Source: Melampsora larici-populina 98AG31
Lineage: Eukaryota; Basidiomycota; Pucciniomycetes; Pucciniales; Melampsoraceae
Reading direction: 5' to 3'
Assembly (NCBI RefSeq): GCF_000204055.1
Contig: NW_006768978.1
Location: 1-11,486, forward strand
DNA: 11,486 bases
The notes below the pieces were generated by a model. The model did not search any database. It was not told where the DNA came from and saw nothing but the letters and a program-made list of their open reading frames with translations. Positions 1 to 8,027 of this stretch are shown piece after piece (positions within the stretch are counted from its first letter, which is position 1; the number at the start of each line of letters is the position of its first letter). Both the position numbers and the translations under genes were made by a program.

Positions 1-996
1 CTCTAGTGGACCTTTACTCGGTTACAATAAAGCAACAAAGGCTTATCCCCTAGGGCCAACTTTTGACGAACGCTCTCATCTCCCATCCCTCAATCAAGAC
101 CAGATAATATCCGATCGCCAGATCTTTGCAAGAAAGCTACCTGCTGTTGAAGAGGGAGCAAGCAACACTCACCTTCAGCCATTCAAATCGCTCTTCCTTG
201 CTGATTTGCAAAGCAATGGAATCAACCAAATGACGTTTGATTGGAAAGCACCAGACAAAGACATTTGGAATCGGACTATAGCGACTTTTGTTGTCAAGCA
301 TTGGAGATACGCATACACTCAGGGTGCTTTTAACAAGGAATCTATCACTCCCTCTCACGACACAGTGACTAATTGTATGGGCATAGTGCTCCGATGGATT
401 CGCGGACGCACTGTAGACATTCGTCAATGTCGTCGGTCACCCGACAAGATTCTACAGAAGGAAACTCGGCGTAAAAAAAGAGTGGTGCGTTAAACATGTG
501 TATGAAACCAGGCTGATCTTGACGAGCTGATGTTTGTTTTGCTTGAATCGATTAGCTGTTTAAATATCGCGTCGACTCACTCTCTCGTCTGCTGAAATCC
601 AGTAAGCTGGACAATCTAACGTCCGAGATCATGCCAAATGTCGACTGTTGCTCCGACACGGAGTGGGACCCCGAAGAGACCAGATATCCTTCAGTTGGCC
701 TTGAATGGCGCAGTGAACAATATACTAAGATACTCCATCAAATTGACGGTATCTCTTTCAAGTACTGTTCATCTACACGCGGACCTGCACATGCATGTAA
801 AAGATTTGATCAATGTCGGAATGAGGCCACTCACACTAATCCACAAGCTTCTGTGTGTGTTGGCCTTCCTGAGAATTGTTATGACCCCCTATTTTTGTCA
901 AACCTTATGCCTGAAGAGAAGGCTTCTCTTCACATAAAGCCTGTCTCAAACCTTCTAAGTGTACTACCCCTTCATATACAAAAGGCTGTTATCTAG
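1..996 (+). CDS. Gene A, 5'-partial: TFDW/EWRS-family protein of unknown function
   Basis: The coding frame is open from base 2 to 484, is joined over an intron (485-555) to 556, and stops with TAG at 994-996. No ATG occurs in the first exon, so the start lies outside the window or in an unseen exon. The first exon encodes TFDW (233-244), followed by tryptophans after 7, 11 and 30 residues, then a basic run (KETRRKKR) at the exon end. The second exon encodes a Cys/Asp/Glu-rich segment (CCSDTEWD), the motif LEWRS (near 700-714), and a tail with several cysteines. The same order, spacing and intron occur in gene B at 5382-7119, which supports both gene models. I recall similar uncharacterised rust proteins, but could not check this. 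The function is unknown; the basic, Trp-spaced region would suit nucleic-acid binding (inference). It is transcribed convergently with the transposase gene. Confidence 0.75.
485..555 (+). other. Intron of gene A (71 bp, phase 0)
   Basis: The donor is GTGCGT and the acceptor is ATTAG, with CTGATC and CTGATG as possible branch sites. Reading through gives a TAA stop at 491-493. Removing it joins two open frames in phase 0 and places the downstream LEWRS motif 49 residues after the junction. Gene B has a phase-0 intron at the matching position (5880-5953), 50 residues before its own LEWRS. Confidence 0.8.
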
Positions 997-1427
997 AATC
1001 TCTGGTTATCTTGTGACTTATTCAAGTCGGTTTTGTACTCTTACGATATCAAACTTTAAATATTGAAAGGAATCTCATTTGTGTTTATAGATGTATAAGA
1101 GGTACTCAAGTACAAATTGAGAAATTCATAGCTATTCAGTCTGTAAACCTATTGAAAAACAATTGAATAGAATAGTGACATATCTATGCCGTGTTGTTCT
1201 ACAAAAAAAGTCATTTTGCGTGTAACAATGTAACAACAACTGACCGTGTTTATCAATCCTTTACAAGTAAAAAATACATAAATAAATCCCATTGTTTGGT
1301 CTGTTGAGTCTTTTCTTGTATATAAGGAAACAGGCAGGAAAAATATGAACATGGTGAGAGGGGGTGGATTGGGTGAGTCGGGCTGAGGAAGTGGAAAGAA
1401 TGGTGGGAGCGCAGCGGTGACATTGAA
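997..1427. other. Convergent intergenic region, 3' ends of gene A and the transposase gene
   Basis: This stretch is AT-rich after the gene A stop and carries presumed 3' UTRs of two converging transcripts. It includes a G/purine-rich run near 1352-1410 (pyrimidine-rich on the transposase strand). I see no convincing coding sequence; the short open frame at 1149-1352 on the minus strand has no recognisable content. No terminal inverted repeat or target-site duplication is evident. Confidence 0.6.
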
Positions 1428-4400
1428 TCATGAAGTCGGCTCGTAAGATGAGGTAATATCAGAGATTCCCTGAAAACATAGCTGTGTCAGTGTAAAGAGA
1501 GCAACGTAATAGAAAGTGGAAAAGTCACTCACCATACTGCGAAGACTGACCAGCGAGACCGTAGGCTTGTGTATGCCAAAGGTGCCTGATCGATTATGAA
1601 TCGCAGCACAGTGTCCATATATATCTTGGGTACGAACAGACATCAGAGAAGCCTCGTTGTACACAACTCTGGCTTTTAGATGCGGTAGCGATTGATAGGG
1701 ACTATGGGAGCTGTCAGTTGAGTTCAACTCCCGAAACCCATGTATCAAAAAGATAGGTGCAGTATGACCATGAGGCCGTATGATATACTGAATAACTCCG
1801 GTTAGCGATTGTCCGTTATGCGTGAATTCTACATAGCTGTTCCCGCGATGTTCAGCAAAATTACTAAATGACTTTCCCGCATGTCTCCAAATTGAAGTGG
1901 TCTCAAGCTTCATTTCGGCTTCGGAAGACATCTCTGGTAAAGATTCTTGGATGCAAGCCCTAATTTCAGAAGAGGGTAAAAAGTCCTTCCACTTCGGTGA
2001 TGATGTTGCTAATATTATATTGGCACCAATGTCCTCAGCGTAATCAGGTGGTGCATTTCTGAGGAAGTTGACGAAGAAAGATTTCAAAGTGTGTTTCTTG
2101 ATCATGGTTTTGGCGACAATACCTGCAATGACGGGATGAAAAAGTCAAAGGTTAGAACATGAAACCACCCTTCAATTGTCTAATCATAGAAAACTTACCA
2201 CGGTGTGCGCTTTTAGAAAATGCCACTAATGAACCTATGATGCGTTCTCCAGCCCAAGCAGCAGTATATGATGGTGGACCAAGAAGACGGCATTGAGCAG
2301 CAAGATGTTGTGCAAAGTGTAAGTTCGGCTTGGAAATGTGACCTGGCCAAGCTTGCAGAAGATGCTTTCGGTAGTCAAGAAGTAGGCTTGAAAGAGTATC
2401 GATATCCTTGTCAGTCAGTGTACGAGAAACACAGATATTGGTTACTTGCGTGGCGAGTGTGATGGCCGTGTGAATTTTTGCGGAATCTGAATGATGTTCA
2501 GCTTGGTGATGATAAGGAACCAGTGAAAGAAACATATAGACTGTGTATAAGATCAGCCACTCTGCGGCTTTGGGGGTGCCAGAAAATGGCATCCCAATCT
2601 TGGAAGGAACACGGGTAAGCCAAGAAGGTATGATAGTATCTTCTATACATGTGTGTATCAATTCTAGCTCGTGAACCGTGAGTTTTGGACCTGGTGGTGG
2701 TCTGAAAGTTTTCGCAGAGTCATCGCTATTGTCACTGCTGCTCTTGCTCGGCTCATACGAATTTTCGGTTGGTGTCTTAGATTTTGCAATTCTTGGATAC
2801 TGGGGGCGATTAGTTAAAGAGCTGCCATCTGACGGTAGTTTTTCTGAGCTCTGAGGGGGAGAATCAATAGCCATCTGAACATCAGCACCAGAAGGTGTGG
2901 GACTGAGGGGATTGGGGTAGTTGCCGTTGGCCAATCGGGTTTCCTCAATCTTCTTCAAAGCTTGCCCGGCTGATGAGATTTGAAGAAACGTATTTGAAAG
3001 GTCAGCCAAAAGGCCAAGAATCACACAATGCATAACGTCCACGGTAGCAAACTCAAGTGGCTGCCAATAGGGGAGTTGATAAAACGCTGAGTACCGTGCT
3101 CCATTTGCTTTCAGAAGGTTGTCTTTCTTCTTGAGTGTTGGGGCATCAAGCCAACTCTGGACTTGGTTTCGATGTGCAAGCGTGGAACGGGGTTTGAATA
3201 TCTTGAAGTCGACTTCATTCCTATCATCCTTGATAATATAGCACTTAGAGCAAAAATTGATGGAGTTATGGGCAGAAAAACCTGATATCTTCTTCATGGC
3301 AGGTACATCAGCGATAAGTGGCCAAAGTGCTACTCGAATGATTCTTCCGTTTGGATGCAGAGCAGTCTTGCTGAATCGGATACCTTTCCAAAGGTCATCG
3401 AGTTCTTTGAGGAGTGGTGCGATTATCAGGTCCATCTGCTCACTTCTGGGCTCGCGACGATTGGGGGTGATGCCATACAAGAAAGTATTTTCGGCTCGGT
3501 ATCGAATGGAGGGTGGGAGGTTGAGACATATAAGTAGCATGAGGCCGGCTGAGTGTTTGCGACCACGTTTAGTTCCATAAGGTTCAAACCAGTCGCAATA
3601 AAAAGCAAATACAAGGTTTCCAGAGGTGCGTGTATAAATCTGGCCGTCGGATTTAAAGGTCTTCCAAAGCTTTCCATCCCATATATCTGTGAGTGTGCCT
3701 TTGGGTGGTGGTGTGCGATTGATAGAAGTATCTAGGTCGCTTTCAAATGCTGTTGAATGAAGCATTTTGGCTAACCATTCGCTTAAGCTCTGATGATAAA
3801 AAATTTGACGAGGCCGCCATGAACCGGGGGTTTTAGCAGATTCGATTTTTTTGTATAAGGGTGCTTTGCAAACAAAACGTCGTTCGTTGGGCTTGGCAAT
3901 GGAGTAACGAAGGTGATCACAAGTTTTTTTCTCGGGTTGCTTTTCAGGTGGGCCATGAAGGGCATAACAGACATGGCAAGAAACTGTTTCGTAAATAGTG
4001 GATTGAAGATGGAAAGTTTTGACTAGTTTGTCGACGGTCAGGGGAATCTCTTCCCAAATACGCGTGGTTGAGGAATTTGTGGCGGTAAGCGAGGTGCGGA
4101 GTTTGTGCCGCTCCAACTTCAGCGAAGTTTCGCAGCCTTTCACAGGTCGATTCTTTGATACGTAATCATTCAATACATGAACCATGGATTGCACACACGA
4201 GGTATCTTGAAGAAGGGTCCGAGGAATATAGTAGGGCTGAGTGTTGATTTCAACTGAATATTGGGCACTGGACATCGAGTTTGGAGGGTCTTGAATGGTT
4301 CGGAAGGCCTGTGTCATAGAAGGTGAAGCCGGGTCAAAAGCGTGTGCAAGGGAGGCACCACTGAAGACTTTGCGAAGCTTGCGAGCAGGTTGCTCGGCAG

Positions 4401-4749
4401 GTAAGGTGGACGTAGATGGTACCGGAGTTTCTGGAGATGGTGATCGTAACCGTTTTTTATTTGAAGCTGTAAGTGAAGAGTGATGGATTCCACTGTCACC
4501 TGGCTGGGCCGATTGGCTTAAACCATGAAGGTCAAGATGAAGATCGTGTTGAGGTGAATTCGCCGAAGTCTCATCATTTGGTAATGGGATAGTCACTCCG
4601 GAAGCCTCTGATTTAATCAAGTGGCGTGGGTAGTTGGTTCGGTGGAAAAGACGACCAGTGTGTGTTTCTCCATCCTTGGTGAATTGTCGAATGGAACATC
4701 CCAGCGGGACACAGGTGCAGCAGACGTGATCGCGGCCAAAAGAAGTCAT
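1428..4749 (-). CDS. Tnp2-like transposase (CACTA-related / Plavaka-type), apparently intact
   Basis: Three exons (4749-2199, 2122-1533, 1469-1428) encode about 1060 residues; keeping the last intron would give 1081. The ATG at 4749 is the first in its frame, has purine at -3, and lies about 95 bases downstream of a TATTTAAA box. Visible in order: an N-terminal Cys cluster (CCTCVPLGC, residues 10-18); a Ser/Pro-rich linker with a basic KKRLR patch near 98; a zinc-ribbon-like set of cysteines (258, 261, 277, 294); an RNase H-like core with Asp386 in FYCDWF, Asp481 in IADVPA and FCSKC (500-503); the hallmark DVMH...LGLL near 571; and GERIIG with Glu835. Asp386, Asp481 and Glu835 are my candidates for the DDE triad. 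The core resembles the many Tnp2-like transposases of basidiomycetes. A Ser/Pro/acidic low-complexity insert occupies about residues 590-690. No frameshift or internal stop is seen, so the copy may be recent or still functional (inference). Confidence 0.9.
1470..1532 (-). other. Probable intron 2 of the transposase gene (63 bp, stop-free)
   Basis: The donor is GTGAGT, the acceptor TTTTCAG, and a CTGAC branch site lies in between. The intron is 63 bases with no in-frame stop, so splicing or retention both lead to the same TGA at 1428-1430 and differ only by 21 residues. Confidence 0.65.
2123..2198 (-). other. Intron 1 of the transposase gene (76 bp)
   Basis: On the minus strand the donor is GTAAGT and the acceptor is TTGCAG, splitting a Gly codon (phase 1). 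Splicing joins SAHRG to IVAKT, continuing the conserved region that follows the catalytic GERIIG motif. Without splicing the frame stops soon after. Confidence 0.88.
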
Positions 4750-4842
4750 TTCGAAAACATAGAAATCAGGTTGAGACGATGACACTTGGATTATGGAGTA
4801 GCGTAGATTGATTATCAGCAAGTCGTGACGGAATTTTGAAAG

Positions 4843-4850
4843 TTTAAATA
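4843..4850 (-). promoter_or_regulatory. TATA-like box of the transposase gene
   Basis: TATTTAAA on the minus strand lies about 95 bases before the first ATG at 4749. That spacing suits a short 5' UTR and argues that the open frame continuing upstream to 4983, which has no ATG, is promoter rather than protein. Confidence 0.5.
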
Positions 4851-4920
4851 CTAAGGAGGATGGAGGTGATTTAAGATATTCAAGCAAAACAGCAAGAGGT
4901 GAGAAGAGGGCAGAAACAAT

Positions 4921-4956
4921 AGGGCACGGCCCAAATGGAATTTGGGGCTTTGCCCT
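4921..4956. repeat. 36-bp interrupted palindrome upstream of the transposase gene
   Basis: The inner arms CCCAAAT and ATTTGGG (7 bp, perfect) flank a GGA spacer. The outer arms AGGGCA and TGCCCT (6 bp, perfect) lie 3 and 4 bases further out. It sits about 70-110 bases upstream of the TATA-like box, where a transposase-binding or regulatory site could be. No second copy was found in the window. Confidence 0.7.
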
Positions 4957-5072
4957 CTGAGTGGAGGCCGGTGTTTGGAGCAAGTGTGATGCTTACAAGA
5001 AGGTTTCTATGTGAAAGCCGATCAACACATCAAAACAGAGGTATGTATAGCCCTCTGATCTCAAATGAATAT

Positions 5073-5285
5073 GAGAACACAAGAGAACACAATACGTTCC
5101 TTCTGAATACATAAATATACACATGAAATAAAAAAGTGGAGCACAACAGAGCACAACTATATACACAGGATGAGAGAACTATATACACATGATGAGACGT
5201 AATCTCACCCCACTTTCACCCTCTTATGATCAACCAGAGCAAACCTTTTGAGCATTACTCTATTGCGCTATCTATATACACATTT
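5073..5285. repeat. Short AT/AC-rich tandem and dispersed repeats
   Basis: GAGAACACAA occurs twice in tandem (5073-5092). GAGCACAAC occurs twice 10 bases apart (5139-5157). An imperfect 22-bp duplication begins AACTATATACACA (about 5155-5198). The core CTATATACACA appears a third time at 5272-5282. The region lies between the transposase 5' flank and the 3' end of gene B and has no coding content that I can support. Confidence 0.7.
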
Positions 5286-5361
5286 GAACCCCATGCATGC
5301 CACATCCTCACAAGTAAATGGTCCTAAAGACTACCTTGATCCCTTTTGAACCTCCAGCACC

Positions 5362-5390
5362 GTCCAGTCAAGATTGTCCAGTCAAGATTG
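5362..5390. repeat. Exact 14-bp tandem duplication over the stop codon of gene B
   Basis: GTCCAGTCAAGATT is present twice in direct succession (5362-5375 and 5376-5389), followed by the first base of a third copy. The gene B stop codon (5382-5384) lies inside the second copy, so the duplication spans the end of the coding sequence and the start of the 3' UTR. Confidence 0.85.
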
Positions 5391-7119
5391 CATTCCTGTT
5401 GCCTGACGTAACCGGGCTTCCAAAATATCTACCTGACGTACCCGTGTTTGTAAGATCTCTTGAATAGCTGATTTGATGTCCACAGTAGCGTTTTCATTTA
5501 GACCTAGTTCTGAAATCACCAATCCATCTTGCAAGTCTAGCCAATTTTGAGAAACTAACGACTGTTGAAACCCTTTTGGTGGAAATTGATCAGGCTCAGC
5601 ATTGGGTGCGTAGGCTCCACGCTCAACCGTTTGCTTGGCCGTACGCTTTACTTTTGGATTGATCTGTTTTTGCCAGTGACATTGGTCCAGCAATGAGATA
5701 AATGTATCCAGTTCACTGCTTCGCCATTCCAACCTTAACTTTTGCCGTGTACCAAATGTGTTTGATGTATCTGTTATCAACTCGTCCTCTGAATGAATTT
5801 CGGGATGCGAGATCATTTCCACCTCGGCCGAACCTTCGCCAAAGTGCAACGTTGCTTCTTCCACACGCAATTCATAGATCTTTGAACCATGATCAGCAAT
5901 GATCAGCATCTTTCCTTGACCTCCTTGTGAACATAGATACACTGTACACTCACCTTTTCTTTGCTACGTTTCTTGTTTGCTCTTTGTTGTAACTGCGCGG
6001 CTTGCTCCATCATCTTCTGTTTACCACCATCGGTCTTCATCAATTCGACTTGCCGAGATTGTTCTCTAAATTTCGGGGCCTTATTGCTACACCAACGTCG
6101 AAGAACCTCTTCGCGATCTGCAGCATTGTTATCGGAACTTAGGATCCCAAACCCCCTCGCTCCATGAGCGTCGTAAGTCTTTACCCACTGAGCTAGAATG
6201 ATTGCCGCAGTAGCCGAGTTCCATGGTGTGTCGTAAGAAGCGTTCCAATCGAAAGTACAACGCGGAAAACCAGCAATTGCAAGCGCAGCTTCGCATTGTG
6301 TTCCGAAGTGGTGTGCATATCGAGAGCGTCCACTAGCAGACATACGGGACTTGAAAATCACCGGCCTCATTGGATTTTTCTGGGCTGCTGATTCCGCGGC
6401 GTCCTTTTCTATCATCTCCCTCTGTTTTCTATTCGGTTTGAACCCTTGCGGTTTTTTTTTGACATACTTCTCCATTGCTTTCTCTTGAGCTTCTCTGATC
6501 AGTGTTTCTCGACGCTGTTGACGGTTGAGCCACGCTTCCATTTCTTCTTCGGAGGGTGGATCGGGCAATTTTTGACAGGCACCTTCCGCAACCGCAGTGC
6601 TCAACCCTTTGCGAGGAATTCCCATAACCAACCTGGTGAATTCGTGGATCGCTCTAGCCAGTGGAGTTACAGCTTTAGGGATTAGATATGCTGCCGCAAC
6701 CTTCCCGATACCTTCGTCGCGGTGCCGTATTTCACCAAGTTTCTTTTGTTCTGCCTTGCGCTTCCTTTTGCGTTCGAGCTTGTCCTGATGAGTGAGTTCG
6801 CCATCTGTTAAAACCACAGATACACACATCAGTGCGTTGCATCGGCCTAACGGAGTTTTTGCAGGCTTGTTCTACTTACCTGAACCTCCATCCGAGTCCG
6901 AATCAGACCCCCTACGATCATCGTCGTTGTCTGACAGAATTCAAAAGATTCAGTAAATCAGTAAGCTAAATAACACCATCAAAAGCATGCCACGACACAA
7001 GTTCAAACTTTGCTAAACTACTCACTGGTGCCCTGACCATCATTTTGTACATCTTCTAATCGCCTTTTCTTCCCAGACGAGGTGGTACCTTGGGTCATAG
7101 TTGGTAGTGGAGCACTCAT
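5382..7119 (-). CDS. Gene B: full-length TFDW/EWRS-family protein of unknown function
   Basis: Four exons (7119-7026, 6930-6880, 6804-5954, 5879-5382) encode 497 residues. Introns are 95, 75 and 74 bp with donors GTGAGT, GTAAGT and GTGAGT. The ATG at 7117-7119 has A at -3. Residues 16-21 (GKKRRL) and a basic run near 60-70 could be nuclear localisation signals. Residues 33-49 are Asp/Ser-rich. Residues 50-200 are charged and mostly helical-looking. The family domain has TFDW at 232-235 and Trp at 243, 255 and 286. A basic Gln/Lys segment follows, then the phase-0 intron, an acidic stretch, LEWRS (382-386), and a C-terminal helix that could form a coiled coil (about 463-492). Order and spacing match gene A at the left edge. 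I do not recognise a function; an accessory DNA-binding role beside the transposase is possible but unproven. Confidence 0.8.
5880..5953 (-). other. Intron 3 of gene B (74 bp, phase 0, position shared with gene A)
   Basis: The donor is GTGAGT and the chosen acceptor is TTCAAAG. An earlier AG just before the ATG at 5908-5910 would also keep frame and add ten residues. I prefer the later site because it gives a typical length and places the junction 50 residues before LEWRS, against 49 in gene A. The decamer TGCTGATCAT, which contains a branch-site-like CTGAT, occurs twice in tandem at 5889-5908. Confidence 0.7.
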
Positions 7120-7152
7120 TTATACTATTAACAATGAAAACCAAAATGACGA

Positions 7153-7200
7153 CTATGTATAAGTGTGAAAGAGAGAATATTTGACAAAAAAAAGAGAGAC
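7153..7200 (-). promoter_or_regulatory. Probable core promoter of gene B
   Basis: On the minus strand, pyrimidine-rich blocks including an eight-T run (7166-7200) precede a TATA-like TTATACATAG (7153-7162), about 35-80 bases before the ATG at 7119. Pyrimidine tracts next to start sites are common in fungal promoters. The exact start site cannot be read from sequence alone. Confidence 0.4.
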
Positions 7201-8027
7201 GGGTTGATAGCACACTGATGAAAGTGCGATCTCAAAACTACGCTGCTATTAACGAGAAATTTCGCTAGTATGATACAAAGGGCATTATTATTTGACCGTT
7301 GGACCCGGCCACACCCTGAAAAGACGTTTGACACAAACCTTTGTGTCTTTCGAGGTACTGAGCCTTTGTGGCCGTATCAGATGTCCAACGGACGTTTTGA
7401 AAAGGTTCGAATTGCCCTGACCTTGCTAAATTACTATCATGTTAACTCTGCTTTTCCAGTTAATGCTTTTAGGCTACCCAGGGCGAGCACTATCTATCAA
7501 TGAAATGTACCCGATCATCATTAAACTGGAGGGAATTTCACAATTCCTCTCTTGTTAGCCAAATCCCGCCACTCAAGTCGTTCAACGCTCGAACTCGGTA
7601 TAACCAAGACCAAGCGCCAGTTTGAGAAACAAACACCAAAAGTGATATTACATGAAACAATTTGAACACTTGCTAGAGTTCAGCAAGCACCTGATGTACA
7701 TATAATGAAAAGGAGTTCTGAGCTCAGATACCAGACAAGCGACCCAAGTTTACATATACTATTTCATAAGGACAAAGCATTCTCTATTACATCACTGGCC
7801 TTTCAGAATCAGAGCCATTTGAGAGAGACACACCGTAAAATACAAAATATGAGAAAAAAAAGAGTAAACAAAGCATCTCCACCACGCTACCTCAGGGCTC
7901 AGATTTATCCACTCAACAAGACCGTCATAATTGTGTAATTAAGCTGTGGAACATAAAAAAGCCCCAGTGGATCAATTTTTCACGAATCATTATGCAGAGG
8001 CTGGAGAAATCTACATACCACTTATAA
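7201..8027. other. Intergenic region between genes B and C
   Basis: No gene is supported here. Short plus-strand open frames at 7270-7503 and 7705-7938 start on or near chance ATGs and contain no recognisable motif. The one structured item is the nested inverted repeat at 7296-7391, listed separately. The right part is AT-rich and would include the 3' UTR of gene C. Confidence 0.55.
7296..7391. repeat. Nested imperfect inverted repeat (fold-back element candidate)
   Basis: Three perfect arm pairs are nested about one centre: CCGTTGGAC (7296-7304) with GTCCAACGG (7383-7391); CGGCCACA (7306-7313) with TGTGGCCG (7367-7374); and GACACAAA (7330-7337) with TTTGTGTC (7340-7347). Unequal loops lie between them. 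Weaker matches, such as AGGGCA near 7280 against TGCCCT near 7414, suggest the symmetry continues outward. It could be a decayed MITE or paired transposon ends. No target-site duplication was identified. Confidence 0.6.

Noticed and set aside
1149..1352. Minus-strand open frame downstream of the transposase
   Set aside because: It has AT-driven composition, no motif, and lies in the presumed 3' UTR.
3257..3735. Plus-strand open frames opposite the transposase
   Set aside because: They are shadows of the conserved transposase coding frame.
4750..4983. 78-codon N-terminal extension of the transposase frame
   Set aside because: It begins with TTG, contains no ATG, and holds the TATA-like box and palindrome, so it is better read as promoter.
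997..5381. Terminal inverted repeats and target-site duplication around the transposase
   Set aside because: I compared both flanks by eye and found no convincing pair. A computed alignment of other copies is needed to decide.
7401..7420. GGTTCGAAT resembling a tRNA T-loop
   Set aside because: The flanking bases do not form a five-pair T stem, and no acceptor, D or anticodon arms are found upstream.
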